This document shows positions 1 through 12,090 of a stretch of 64,000 nucleotides of DNA, piece by piece (position 1 is the first letter of the stretch; the number at the start of each line of letters is the position of its first letter). Source of the DNA: Filosporella fistucella. Lineage: Eukaryota; Ascomycota; Leotiomycetes; Helotiales. The position numbers and the translations under genes are program-made. The DNA is taken from contig JAQJZZ010000013.1 of assembly GCA_030077755.1 (NCBI GenBank), positions 1,240,001-1,304,000 on the forward strand. Direction: 5' to 3'. The notes under the pieces are model-generated. The model saw nothing but the letters and a program-made list of their open reading frames with translations. It did no database searches and was not told where the DNA came from.

Positions 1-1082
1 ACCTCTTGGCTCAACTAAGGACGGATGTCAACGGCTATACGTTCATTCCACAAGTAATGTGGACTACAGCGTAAACGAAACAAAGTGTTCATCAGAGAAA
101 CACGAAGCAAGCGCCATCCGAGCATATTGTCGCAATTATCCCGTCCGAAAACTCTCTCGCTCATTTCCCGACGAAGATCGGAATTCGTAACTTGAGCGTT
201 CCGTGGTGATTCAGATGATCTCGTTATATGAACAGCGGATGAGGAGTTAAAACAGGAAACAAGCCCGAAGCGTTTCATTCAGCCAAGTGTTGTCCGAACT
301 TTCGGATTGAGGGATGCTGTGAACGGGAGGGCTCTCATCCACGAGTGTCATGAAGTTTGATTCAAATTTCTCCATGAAGTTGAAGAAATATACCCTGTAC
401 AGTAAGCAACGGAGTTGGAGGTGAGAAATGACCTCATGGGTATTGGCATGGTGCAGATCATATCTCATGATTGCGGTGAAAGTTGAGCTTCCAGCCACCC
501 TTCTCAAATTCACGACACCAATCCATTCTCATGCCACCCGAGATCACCGACTAATAAATAACCTTATTCCTCAGAGCCTCTGTCCCTGTTTCGTTCTCCA
601 TGCGAGGATCAAAAGCTTGTTGGGACGGAAACCTAAAAGTGATCTCAGGCGTTTATTGTTTCGTTTCTTCTCAAATCACCCGAGCGCATGAACCATAATG
701 ACCTCACAACCACTCTCATCTTGTCGTATTCTTTTCCTTACAAGCAACTTCGTTGCAAATTCAACGTGTAAAGCTTCCTTCCAGATGTTTTGGATCGTCA
801 GGAACATGTTGGGCATGAAATAATGCGAACGTGAGTACGACTACGATGTCCTGTCGAATCTCGTTCGCTCTGATGTTTCCAGGTCCGAAAGTATCGTGAG
901 AAAATGAGTAGTCTGGACGATTGGTGAGCGCATTGAGAAGTTTCTAGGAGAGTGAAAGAATGTATAAGACTTGTGATGATTCCGTCGTAAGTCTCTCATC
1001 ATCAGCTCAAGATCTTCTGTTAATCATCCAATCTAATCTTCATCCATCTCCAATATCAACCCTCCATCCGCCAATAATCAAT
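1..1082. other. Left-edge stretch without a supported gene
   Basis: Only short overlapping open frames are seen on both strands, and none has a recognisable domain, signal peptide or convincing splice chain. Minus-strand frames between about 15 and 510 could be the tail of a gene starting outside the window or a decayed gene, but I cannot support a model. The last 100 bases hold a pyrimidine-rich leader before the secreted-protein gene, with a weak TATA-like stretch near 962. Confidence 0.5.
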
Positions 1083-1665
1083 ATGTTCAAAGCAGCATCG
1101 ATCATCCTGCTCCTTGCACTTCTCTCTCCCACTCTCTCAGCACCGGTGGATCTAGTCTCGGCTCGAACTCCTTTTCTTCCGTCAACCTTGGTCAGCCGAG
1201 AAGCCTGTTCATCAGACGTGAAGGCATTGGTCTCAGGGATCAACAAGAACATTGCTGTCCAAAAGGACGAGGCCGCTCAGAACAAAATCATTCAGAAAGT
1301 GCTCGCCGCAGACACAATAGATAAGTCTGATTTCGACAGCGCGAAAAGCAAACTTGTCGATATCGTAAATAAGGGAATTGGTATCCGTGAAAATAATCAA
1401 GCAATTCTCCCATCTGGCAACGCAGCCGCCGATGGGTTGAAAAAGGTCGCTACGGCACAGAAGGGAGAGCTGAAACTGGCTCAAGGTTTGACCGGAAAGC
1501 CAGACACTGATAACCCGAACCTGGACAAGTTGGCTACCATGTTTTCGGGAGGTATCAAGCAGAATCAACAGAATGCAAAAGATGTAAGCATTTGAATCCT
1601 GGTGTTGTCAATTGGGAAGTGGCTGACATTTTTAGGCTGCAAGTGGATGTACGATTGACAACTAG
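1083..1665 (+). CDS. Small secreted protein of unknown function
   Basis: The product is about 176 residues in two exons (1083-1583 and 1636-1665; 52-nt GT-AG intron with a CTGAC branch site just before TTTTTAG). I chose the ATG at 1083 because it begins a clear signal peptide (MFKAASIILLLALLSPTLSA). An upstream in-frame ATG at 960 would add residues before it. The mature part is alanine- and lysine-rich and probably helical. It has only two cysteines, one near the mature N-terminus (REACSSD) and one in the last few residues (SGCTIDN, encoded by exon 2), so they could form one disulphide joining the ends. No catalytic motif or known domain is visible. It resembles fungal small secreted proteins (candidate effectors or wall-associated proteins), but no function is claimed. 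Confidence 0.75.
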
Positions 1666-2101
1666 ACTATTGGTGGTTGATGTGTAGCAGATGCTGAAGA
1701 TTAGATGATGGTGTTGAAGGTGTTTGCTCGAAGATGTAACATACCTTTGTATTCTTTATAGAGATTCTTCGATGATGTGGAAGGAATTGGCTTGTAGCGG
1801 ATAGTTTATAAATATAAAAATCAAAGGTTCAATTGCAGTCCGTACACCTTGTTACGGAAAACTGCAATCACGCTCCTAAGTCGAGATTTAGGAAGCCTTC
1901 TTGAACTGAGCTCCTCCATCGCCAGTCAGATTGTTCGTGTGCATTCCTCGACTGGGAATATTTTCACATCTCCGGACCTTAAGGCTAGCAGAGAATATTC
2001 CACAGAGATTGATATCTACATCGCACGAGGTTATAGTCAAGTATCCTCAATACTGCTTACAACGGCTAGCAACCCAGCAAGCACTATTACAGATTAGTTT
2101 A
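1666..2101. other. Intergenic stretch, no gene seen
   Basis: This holds the 3' flank of the secreted-protein gene and the end of the minus-strand pseudogene. Short open frames on the plus strand (1849-2116) lack any coding signature. Confidence 0.5.
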
Positions 2102-3469
2102 TCATTCTTTCCGTGATTTCACTCCAGCACGATTTCTAGGTTGTAACTCACAACCACCACTCAAAGCAATATAACTCGCAATACCCCACACTGCTCTCAC
2201 GGCCTCCACATTCGATTGATCTCTACTTTGGAACCATAATCCGACAACCAAACTCAACAGCTGTGGAACCAAGACCACGATCGTTATTCTCAACGTTGAC
2301 CAACCTAGAATTAGCTCAAGTGAGAGAGCATTCTCCCTCGAGTGTCTAGGATTATCAGATCCTGCATTGGGTGATTCTCGTACCCATTCGAGCCAAGTGG
2401 GGTCAGCTGGACGCCAGGAACGATATGCGCAGTATAATTGCTCCAGTGTAGCTTCGTCTCGTGAGTTAACATGCACCGGGTAATGAAAATCCTCATCCCA
2501 GTGGCACTTTTTAGTTAGTAAAATCTTGGTGATTCCGCGTGAGAGCCCATACCTGATACACTCCCAGACTCCTCATACCCTTTAAACTCAAACAACTTCT
2601 CACACCCCTCATCCGAAAGACATGCATCCATATCTGCCAAAACAGCCACTTTTCTTTCTCCTTTCCAAATCTCAACAATTTTCTTGAGGAATCTTCTTGT
2701 TTCCCAACATTCCTATCACAAGAAAACATATCTCATGGCTCTCATCAATTCTTACTTCCTCCTCTCCAATCACCTTTAACGTATTCGATGTCCCTAGATC
2801 TGACGCAACAAATACTCTTTCCCCTCAACTTGTGTTCGGAGTTCTGCTCACTCCAGGACTTGACAACAAACCTGCGCGTCCCTCCCATCTTGCGCATCTC
2901 ACTTTCATCTGTGAGTAAAGCACTTCTACTCCCAGGAGCAGCTCTCAGTCTCCTTTTTCTGCGTCTTAAACCCTCATCGGCACCATCAAATACTGCGCCT
3001 TTAACGCGATCACCCCTCTTCCTACTTCTCACCCTCTCCCTTTCTCTCTCGAATTCTTTAGTAGCGGATCCCTCTTCTCTCAATCCATCAAAAGATGACG
3101 AGACTCTCACTTTACTTCCCTCCTCACCCTCATCCAAAACCCCAGCTTTGATCCTAGATCCCTCACCACTGGCAGTCCCGCTTACACGTCCAACAAGACT
3201 CTCATCATCAACATCCTCATCTCTCCTCCCTCATCTCTATCCACCACTGAGTACTCATTCTCTCCAGATTTCTGAGAATGAATAATTGTCCTCGTAGCAG
3301 TCAACGCAGCACGACTAGTCCACCCTAGTTAGCATTCAGGGTACTTTGATGAGTGTGAAAGGGCAACAAACTCAAGTGCTCTAGCATCTTCCTCCGTCAA
3401 ATCGAAAGACCCAGCGTCGAAACCGAGAATCGAGCGACTTTTCATACGCATTTTTATATTCTCATTCAT
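2102..3469 (-). pseudogene. Decayed gene of unknown function with at least eight in-frame stops
   Basis: One minus-strand frame reads as coherent protein from about 3469 down to 2700. It starts MNENIKMRMKSRSILGFDAG and continues through the segments EEDARALEFVALSHSSKY, ELLLGVEVLYSQMKV and VASDLGTSNTLKVIG. It is interrupted by TAA at 3329, 3182 and 2966 and TGA at 3107, 3080, 3029, 2945 and 2825 (lowest plus coordinate), all in the same phase. All eight can be derived from CAA or CGA by C-to-T. Near 2700 the coding phase shifts by one base into FLKKIVEIWKGERKVAVL. An intron ending at 2507 with a perfect TACTAAC (2520-2514) then leads to a last exon with one strong hydrophobic segment (about 2190-2290). 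A 43-nt intron could explain the phase change instead of a frameshift. The family is not recognised. A long arginine/glutamate-rich open frame in another phase (2745-3137) is read as a shadow. Confidence 0.6.
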
Positions 3470-4152
3470 TTCTTGACGTCAGCTCAACCAAAAACCAGAT
3501 CCCACCAATTTAATCCAACCATCACAATACTGGACATTAAAAATGTCTGGATGGCAAGTGGCTTGTTGAAGTCGCCCCGATTGGCTTGATTGGTTTGAGT
3601 GAAATTGATGTCGATGATTCGTAGCTGTAGACTAGGTTGGAGTATAGAGTCTGACCCGAGTGGACATTTCATAATGATGTTGGCGATAAGAAGTCCTCAG
3701 CCACAATGGAGGTGAAACCCTGGCAAATTTCCCTGAGTGAGGCTTGTGAGTACCAGGCCATGCCCAAAAAGCAATGAAATAGAATGCCAGATAAAGGCAC
3801 ACACGGTGACAGTGTTGCAAATTATCCTTATAACCTATGGGAGTCCAAACGGGAGCATCTGGACGAATAACGGCGCAAATATGTTCATATTACTTGAATT
3901 GCTGTCTCGAAAGCATACTAGCAATCGATGACATCGCTCACCTAGCTCCACTATCTACTCCCTTAAAGTTAGTTCCCAGCCCGAAGTCCCCTTATGCAGC
4001 CACAGTCCCCAGGGTATCATTTTATGGATTCAAGTCTAAGTTACCACCCAAACTCCGTTCCAAAAAAAAAAAAATGAAAAAAAAATGAAAACTTCCCCGT
4101 AGTAACATTGGCGAACCACCGGAAAATAATGACCACTGAAATTAACAGCCGT
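3470..4152. other. Intergenic stretch with an A-rich tract
   Basis: No gene is supported. Short minus-strand open frames (3484-3820) have no domain features. Positions 4063-4088 are a nearly pure A-rich run beside the 3' end of the ULS1-like gene. Confidence 0.5.
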
Positions 4153-7100
4153 TCAAGTGCCACTGCCAACACCAAACAAGAATGCCAACTGTCGAACATC
4201 GAGTCGACCAACATCCCTACTTGCACCTTCATCGAGAGCTGACTCGACAAGTTTTCTCTTCCTCTGCTGAAGTTCAATAATGCGATCCTCCACAGTGCCC
4301 TCAATCAAGATGCGGTGAACCTCGACTGGCCTCTGCTGACCAATCCGATAAGCACGATCCACGGCTTGCATTTCGATGAAAGGATTCCAGAATGGATCTA
4401 GAATAATAACTCGAGACGCAGCAACAAGGTTAAGACCAGCATTACCCGCCTTTAGGGAGATGAGCATGATGTTGTGGTCTCTCGAGTCTGTAAATTTGTT
4501 AATGTTGCTGTTACGCGACTCGGCTGACATCGAACCGTCATATCGTAGACATTTCCATTTCTTCTCCTCGATCGGAACTTGCAGGAGATCGAGCAATGAC
4601 ACAAATTGGCTGAAAATGATGGTTTTCTGTCCATCTTCCAAGAATTGGTCAAGTAGCTCGACACACTTTGTAACCTTTGCGGAAGGCTGCCAATTCTTCT
4701 TCAGGTATTTCATGTAGCGGCGACGATTCTCTGCCGATTTGTTTGCTTCCTTCTTGAGCATTGCAATTGAAACATGTGGTTTCTTTTCCTTCTTTTTGCC
4801 TTTGCCTTTACTCTTGCTCTTAGCTTTCCTGTATTTCTTGGCTTTGCCTTTGCCCTTCGATTTGGATTTCTTGGTAGTAGCCCCCTCAGCTTCATCATCG
4901 CCTTCATCTCCGTGTGTAGAGTCTGTCTCGTCCTCCTCGTCAGTGGACTCAGCACCATCTGGCACAATGAAGTCCCTCAAGTCTCCATCACTATTGGCCT
5001 CCTCGTCCTCAGTCTCGGATCCGCTTTCCGTTTCACTGCCTTCGCTATCGCTGTCGCTGTTTTCACTGGCGGTTTCATCGTCATCAACCACGGCTTCTGG
5101 TTTGTGAACCTTCTTGAATGTAGCATAATCTATAACCTTTCCAGCAACCAAGTGTCCACGGCAGGCAGGGCATTTAGATGTTTGACCTTCGTCACCAGCC
5201 TCGATATTCCGCTGAGCGGACTGATCGAAGATCTTTGCCAGGCACTCGGGACAAGTATCATGACCACAAGGTGTGATGATGCTTGGATTTTCAACACCAT
5301 CGTAACAAACAGGGCACTCAAAGGCATCTTCAGCAGCGAGCAATCTTGCGACCACTTCTGGCGCTAGGCTTTTGGCAAGTTCTATCATAGCTTCCACGCT
5401 AATATCTGTGGGCGCAGTTTCAAAGTCTTGAATGAGGTGAGGATGGCAGCATGCCTGGCGGAGACGGAGAAGCAGGACGAGAATGTTAGAGTAATGTTTT
5501 CCGACCGTACCAGCCTTCATATATTTATTGAATTGGATCTGGGTTTTGGATTCAAGTGCTGCGTAGAAGGCTCTCTCGTCCTCACTAAACACAACATGGG
5601 TGATTTCCTAAACAAGTATTAGCCACACGTTCATGGTATAAGAAGTTCTCACTTGCCTCTGTTTTTCGGGGAAGTGTGATGATCGGCTTTCCATCAATCA
5701 AGGATGTCTTGTTGCGGCGCAACAGAATGGCCTTCAGCAAAGCTTGAAGCTTGCGCATAACTTTGTCAAGATCACGCTTGTATCCGGCAGTGGCCTTGGA
5801 CAAAGCGCCAAACTCGTTATTGAACCGGGACCAGTCGTTGTATGGTCTAATACGGAGGAAGTGGATAAGTGAGAAGAGCTCCCCAACATTGTTCATCATT
5901 GGAGTACCTGTCAGACATAGCCTATGGATTGCATGGACGTGATAAGCTGCCTTTGCGGCATTTGTTGTCTTGTTTTTGATGCACTGTGCTTCGTCCAGAA
6001 TGACTCGGTAGAACACACTTTTAGGACCGAGGAGTGGAAATAACCTTTTCATGGGTGCTTGATCGTATTCCCTCGTGCCCTTCAGCTTTTGCTCTGCGTA
6101 GAACTTTTCAAGACGCTTGTACTCTGATCCGAGAGTTCCATAAGTCGTCAGAACAACATCATAAATGCGAAGTTCATCCCAGGTAGGTTTCTTCCCTCCG
6201 TGAATCATTAAGGTTGACAATCTATGAGAGCTCTTGATTTTTTTTTGAATCTCTCGTTCCCACTGACGGACCAAAGCAACGGGGCCGACGATGAGAGTCG
6301 TTTTTTTGCTACGATCGGTGGATGGCCTGCTTAACATGAGAGCTAAAGAAGAGATGGTCTTTCCCAAGCCCATGTCATCGGCAAGAATGCCTCCTTTGTT
6401 AGTGCCTTCTTCCATCTTCTTCAGCCATGTCAAAGCCAGCTTCTGGTGTTCGTACAACGGATAGACAAGACCATCTGGAGTACCCTCTCTATCCTCTGGA
6501 GGTAACTCAGCGTCAGGACGAATGTTCAATAACAGCTGTTGGATCTCCTCGCCGGTTTTCCGTGGATCGTTCATGATGTAAGAGAGTTGTCCGTTCGCAT
6601 CGTCACCAACACCCAGATATTCTGACAGTTCGGCGAAATTGTTTGCCCCAGAGCGCGAAAGTATGTCACCAATTTGATTTTGGTGGCTCATGCCATAAGC
6701 AGGAAGATTGTCCATTGTATATCCCATGCCAGCTCCAGGAGTATGCATGTTTCCAGGAAAGGTACCGAATCCATTACCATCCATTGGCCCCGGCCTTGTA
6801 TGCTGCAAGAAACCAGAATTCATAGCAGAGCTGAAAGAACTTCCTTCATTCATCCAAGGACGTGTGACCTGATTTCCATACATAGCCATTTGCAGTGCAT
6901 TACTTGGTGGTGGGGGAGCTGCCTTTTTGTGCCTACCATTATCGTGGAAGGCTGAGGGAGGGATGATCTCAATATCATCACTATCACTCCCCGACTGGGA
7001 ATCTTGGAAAGTTCCTGGCATGGGCCGAGACATGAAAGGTTCAGATTTCACTCCAGTGGGCGGATCGAACACAAATGATGGGGCTTCTCGCTTCACCGAT

Positions 7101-8325
7101 GACGCCGACGAGTTGGCTGAGGCATAGGCGCTAAACCCAGAGCCTTCTGACTTGAGAGGATTTGAAACCATAGAGCGAGGTTCCGATTTCATGGAGGATG
7201 TGCCAAATGTCGAGCTTGGGGTGTTCCAGGGAAGCCTCCTACCAGAGGGTGGTGCCATTGAAGATTTTTGCATACCAGGCGTGGTGTTCGACGACAAGCT
7301 TGCAGATAAGGATGCACCCATACCAAGACGACTGAATGCGTTGCCTGCTGAGCTTGACGAGGCGCTTGGAGTGTAGGTTTGGAAAGATTCTTGTAGAGCC
7401 CGTGCATATTCTTCATCTGCCTTCTCCCGTGCAGCTTTGACCTGCAGAGCCCTAGCCGTGGCACTCTGCTGCTTCATATACTCTTTGTTGAAGTCCTCAA
7501 AATCTTCGTCCCTAAATCTAACGTTAGCAATAGCTCAGTACATCTACACAGACCCAAGTGAAATGTATTCAAAGATAATGAATATAGACAGACAGTGTGA
7601 GGTCATAGTAGCCGTCACCAATCATAGGGTTTTCATACCCTGAGCTCATTGTAGAAGGTGTTGCAGGACTGGTCGTATATGGACTCGGAGATGTTCGTCG
7701 GGATTTATTGCCCTGGAAAGGTGCAAAATCCCCATCTAGATGCTTGCTATGGGACCGCTTTCGACTTGGGAGACTCATTCGGGAAGGACTGACGAGGTCA
7801 CCTATGGAATTGCTGGAATTTGGGGGGGAGACGGTCGAAGTGTTCGAGACAACGGATTGACGGTCTATCATGTTGTTAGAAGGCCGATGGAAAGGACGAG
7901 GGGATGATAAGGAAGTTGAAGGAAACTCTACTACGGGAAGCTACAGTTGAACAAGAAAAAGCAAGGTGTTTTAGTAACTCACGGTTGTAGCCTTCCATTG
8001 CAGATTCACCGTCACCGGCAGCACCACCTTTTTTCTCTCCAGATGGGAAGTTGGAACCTGGACCGGGTTGGCGAGAGGAAGAGGAAGGATGGCGTAAAGA
8101 TTGAGAAGAAAGCTGTGAGGCTGAACTCGTGTCACCGCGCTTCAAAATTCGTATCTTCGCTTCAATAGCCTTCATTTCCTCACGAACTTCTTGCTTGAGT
8201 TCCTCTCGATTTTGGACGGTATGATCAATTGATTCGAGAAGAACCTTCTGAAAGGCGAGATCATCCATCAGCTCTAGTACCTCATCTCGTACTGCGGGCG
8301 GGATATCATGGTGAGGCTGCGACAT
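4153..8325 (-). CDS. ULS1: SNF2-family DNA translocase with embedded RING finger (ULS1/RIS1-like)
   Basis: The protein has 1,292 residues in four exons (8325-7983, 7864-7639, 7511-5657, 5607-4153). A low-complexity N-terminus is followed by the SNF2 helicase N half with Walker A ILADDMGLGKT (about 562-574) and a DEAQ box (about 695). Next come a C3HC4 RING (CPVCYDG...CGHDTCPEC...CPACRGH, about 900-965), an acidic then lysine/serine-rich insert, and the helicase C half (TIIFSQF to QAVDRAYRIGQQRPVE, about 1130-1240). This order is typical of the ULS1/RIS1 and Rad5/Rad16 group. Family members are nuclear DNA translocases; yeast Uls1 is a SUMO-targeted ubiquitin ligase that clears proteins from chromatin. 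The third intron (5656-5608) must use a GC donor (AG|GCAAGT) to keep frame. Alternative: another Rad16-type paralogue. Family confidence is high. Confidence 0.92.
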
Positions 8326-9951
8326 GATGCGCAAACGGATGGAGCAGACGAGCTGCCCGCTGTGGCGAGGTACAGATCAGGCTCTATCTCTACTCCACCG
8401 ACTCGTGGCAACTTGAATTTGGTAAGGAACGTCGTGCGCTCTAGGCGCTGGGGTTGTAGAATTTGCGAAAAGAACGAAGTTGGTGGTACGGGGACACAAC
8501 CAGGTGTCACTATGGAGACAGGAACTGGGGGGTTGTGTTTCGATGTGTCTATGACATCGACGCGAACCGCGATAATTGAAAAAGGCACTTGAGGACGCGC
8601 TTTTTATTAGCGGTCCGACGATCATCGACAGTTCCCGCCTAAGCGAGCAGCTTATCGTATGGATAAGCTGAAGCTGGGTTCTTATCTACACGTGATTTGC
8701 CAAGAACACCCATCTACATAGGGACAGTGCCTAGGGCTAGGTTAGGTTGTTGTCGGCTTTGTCCCCTGCATTGGATGGAATTTGCCCCCGAAAATGGCTT
8801 GAAAGCAAAGACCCAAATCGAATAGAAGAAAGTTGAAAGACGAACTAGAGTATCCGAGTAAGCGGTAGATCAAACCTTCCTCTCCATCATGCCTCCAGGT
8901 ATATTTTTGGGATCAAATAAGAAAGGAGTAATAACCGACACAATCAAGCTTTGGACGACAGTTTGAAACTGTTTTATTCATACAGATGAGAGACCACCAT
9001 CAGCAGATGCCTAGAAGTCTTGCTAATAAATCAAGTCAAGCACTGTAGTCAGATATATCTAAAGGTCGGATTTTTGTTTTGATAAGCGGGGCATCTACCT
9101 AAGTATTGAACGATGTCTTTCGGCAGGACTCTGAATGATACGCAGAGCTGAACCAAGCTCATACAGCTGGGACAGTGTAAGAAGCAGTTTACAAAAATTA
9201 CTCACTACATGCGAGTCTGCCTTCAAAGGGCGGAAGAAACCTCCTTTCTTTCTGTGTGGAAACTGAATCTTGGTGCATTTTTATGTGATGAATGAACATT
9301 CCTACTATTCACCCCAACCCATTTGAAACTGAAGTTCTGAGAATGACAAAAGAAGTAATCAGGTTTCTGAACTCTATCGGCACGTAAAAATTGGAAAAAC
9401 TATATTTTTGAAGACCGCTTTCTGCAATCAACACACCATCAAGTAAGTATTGCAACATAGATGAAAAAGAGAAGAATTGGGACAGGATGTATACCTATCC
9501 GAGACATGGGCACCATAGTTGACATATTATTGATGCATATGCACAGAACGAAAAAAGCACATGTAAATGAGATTTGTTGAAATACGCTCCTATGCTCACT
9601 ACCTCGTCCTTCCTTCCCAAAAATAGCTCCAAATACAGGGATAGTCACGTGTAGTGCTTACACACATCCTTTGCTGTCGATCTCTAGGTAGGGAGGCTTT
9701 CGCATCTCACGTTCTATGCATCACTATACAAGGTCAATGGCTGCATGATTTAATTGATGTTCTGTGGCTACCCGATGAGATGGCGACTTGCATACCGAAT
9801 CCCAAAACTTGTCATTGTACAACCTTTACCGTCAGCAATTCGCCTCAGACTTGCCTCCACCACCACAAACAATTGCTCGGTTCGTCAATTCCCGGAGGAC
9901 GATATAACAAATCTTGAGGATCAAAATAGGGAAAGAATAGATCTCGAGATT
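8326..9951. other. Divergent intergenic region between ULS1-like and HET genes
   Basis: About 1.6 kb separate the two divergent genes. I see no convincing coding region. A short ATG with a possible intron at 8889 (MPP followed by a few codons) gives only about a dozen residues. The HET reading frame is open upstream to 9754, but that part looks non-coding. Confidence 0.45.
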
Positions 9952-11790
9952 ATGAAGAGCTCGCTAGGGCAGAACATGAGGGATAAAAACATTATCTCAT
10001 ACCAGAAATATCAATATTCACCTCTGGACAACTCCAAAAATTCTATCCGGCTGCTTCACCTGCTCCCGGCACCAGCTTCTTGGCCTCTCCGATGTAGCAT
10101 TTTCCACACGACTCTCGAGGATGCGCCGCCCTATATTGCTCTGTCATATGCATGGGGCGATAAATCGGGTTCGCAGCACGTTCTCGTGGGAAGTGAGCAT
10201 TTGTCAATCACGCCAAACTTGAAACACGCTCTCAATCGTCTTCGTCCACCTGCAGCTGGCGAGAGTCTTGTACTTTGGATAGATGCAATATGTATCGATC
10301 AGGAGAATATCCCTGAAAGAAATGTACAAACGGCTAATATGAGAGCTATCTACCAGCATGCATCCAGTGTGGATGTCTGGCTGGGACTGGAGAGTAATAG
10401 AAGTCGAGCAGCAATACAGTTGGCACGTGATTTGAACGCCTGCCATTCCAGGGATGACGTTCGGAGTTTGGTAGGAGATCACAGCAGAAAGGAAAGTTTC
10501 GAGGCATTGGTTGGTCTGTTCCGGAGGCAATACTGGTGGAGAATTTGGGTTATCCAAGAAGTGAGCTCGGCCAGACATGCTACAGTCTACTGCGGCGACG
10601 AATCGATCTCTTGGATTGAACTCGACAATGTGTGTGATGTTCTGAAGAATGCAGAGGAACAACTATCAAATCTATTCTACAAACATCCTTCATATATCAG
10701 AACACTTATACACGGCGGCCCAAGGGGACTTCAGCTTTCACGCTTTTCTCCATCAGCTGCGTCACCTCCGCTTGTCGAATTGCTCATTACGCACAAGAGC
10801 AAGAAATCAACCGATCCAAAGGATAAAGTTTATGCATTGGTTGGGATATCTGACGCACGTCATACCTTTGGTACGATTGACTACTCGAAGTCTATGAGAG
10901 ACATATACACTCATACAGCACGACATATAATCTCGACATCCCAAAAACTAGACGTCATTTGTGTCAAACAACACGACATTGACCAATATGACCTACCAAC
11001 TTGGGTTCCGGACTGGACGCGGCCACCATCCAACACTGGTGCAACAGTCATTGGACTCCACCATCACGAGCCTGGCTTCTCGGCCGCAGGTGACAGTAAT
11101 GCTCAAATCGAGTTTCTCGCTTCAGGATATGTCCTCAAAGCCAGGGGTTTCATTCTTGATAGTATCAAAGCCGTCGGTATGCCCTACAAGAAACATGGAC
11201 CACCTAGCGATGTCACGCAAGTTCTTGAGGTTTTCCATGACTGGTGGAATTTATACGTTGGCACATTTTCGAATTCGATCTATTCACAAGCTCGATTCGG
11301 ACGTGCCATTAGTTGTGGGAGGTGGGACTTCGCACAAGATGCAACATATGCTTCAAAATTGGAAGCTATATTTACTCTTTCAGACGAGGTGTTAGCTGAT
11401 TCGGATATGCTGAGATTAGATCCCCCTTCTAGGTCCAACACAAGCACAATGACTAGCTCCGTCGTCTCTTTGCAGGACGAAGAGACAGACATGAGTGTCG
11501 ATGAAGAAGAGCGGTCTCAGCTATCAACGGCTATATCAGCGGGCTTAACAATGAATCGAAGACGGATGTTTATTTCACAGCTCGATGGTATCGGACTGGC
11601 ACCATTTTCTGCGCAGCAAGGGGATCTTATTTGTATACTACTAGGATGTCGTTTTCCCATAATTTTGAGACCACAAGATGGCCACTACATAGTCATCGGT
11701 GAGGCGTATATGGATGGATTCATGTGTGGTGAAGCTATAGCCGCTTTTGAGCATGGAGATTATAGTCTCGAGACTTTCGAGATTCATTGA
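9952..11790 (+). CDS. HET-domain protein (heterokaryon-incompatibility type)
   Basis: This is an intronless frame of 612 residues from the ATG at 9952. The frame stays open to an ATG at 9754, but the extra 66 residues look unlike protein of this family, so I prefer the downstream start. HET-domain hallmarks occur in order: PYIALSYAWGD (about 60), LWIDAICIDQ (about 108), ASSVDVWLG (about 138), WWRIWVIQEV (about 193) and DPKDKVYALVGI (about 285). The C-terminus ends with the usual HET tail (GDLICILLGCRFPIILR). HET proteins act in fungal nonself recognition and programmed cell death; partners are usually encoded elsewhere. Only 300 bases separate it from a STAND-N-like gene on the same strand, which suggests a functional pair, but that is inference. 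Confidence 0.88.
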   Translation: MKSSLGQNMRDKNIISYQKYQYSPLDNSKNSIRLLHLLPAPASWPLRCSIFHTTLEDAPPYIALSYAWGDKSGSQHVLVGSEHLSITPNLKHALNRLRPPAAGESLVLWIDAICIDQENIPERNVQTANMRAIYQHASSVDVWLGLESNRSRAAIQLARDLNACHSRDDVRSLVGDHSRKESFEALVGLFRRQYWWRIWVIQEVSSARHATVYCGDESISWIELDNVCDVLKNAEEQLSNLFYKHPSYIRTLIHGGPRGLQLSRFSPSAASPPLVELLITHKSKKSTDPKDKVYALVGISDARHTFGTIDYSKSMRDIYTHTARHIISTSQKLDVICVKQHDIDQYDLPTWVPDWTRPPSNTGATVIGLHHHEPGFSAAGDSNAQIEFLASGYVLKARGFILDSIKAVGMPYKKHGPPSDVTQVLEVFHDWWNLYVGTFSNSIYSQARFGRAISCGRWDFAQDATYASKLEAIFTLSDEVLADSDMLRLDPPSRSNTSTMTSSVVSLQDEETDMSVDEEERSQLSTAISAGLTMNRRRMFISQLDGIGLAPFSAQQGDLICILLGCRFPIILRPQDGHYIVIGEAYMDGFMCGEAIAAFEHGDYSLETFEIH

Positions 11791-12090
11791 ATATAGATCT
11801 ACCTCCTCATTCACGCATTGCCAACTATGGACGCTGAAATCAAACTCAAACCATCCACTGGAATGAATGAGTATATGTAGGCTACGGGTTGAAGTACAAG
11901 AAGGAAAATTGATAAGTTTGCACATCCAATCCACGTGACAGCATCACATGATTATGCTACCTTGCTTTATCTTAGTCATATACTTTCATTCAGCTCAACT
12001 TGAAGCTGATCACTCCCTTAGAACACCTTCAAGCTGATACAAACTCAAAGGAGCAAGCTCAATGGGACCAATACCCTATGGAAACCCGAC

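Noticed and set aside
2745..3137. 130-codon arginine/glutamate-rich minus-strand open frame
   Set aside because: It lies out of phase with the protein-like sequence on both sides and has low complexity, so I treat it as a shadow of the pseudogene's true frame.
2788..3285. 165-codon plus-strand open frame rich in Leu and Ser
   Set aside because: It is the antisense of the decayed minus-strand gene; its composition follows from the complementary codons.
4739..5367. Long plus-strand hydrophobic open frames inside the ULS1-like gene
   Set aside because: They are antisense to the acidic and lysine-rich insert of the helicase; the apparent membrane spans are a complement artefact.
8889..9012. ATG with a possible intron giving a 12-residue peptide
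   Set aside because: Too short and without any family match; chance GT-AG spacing is likely.
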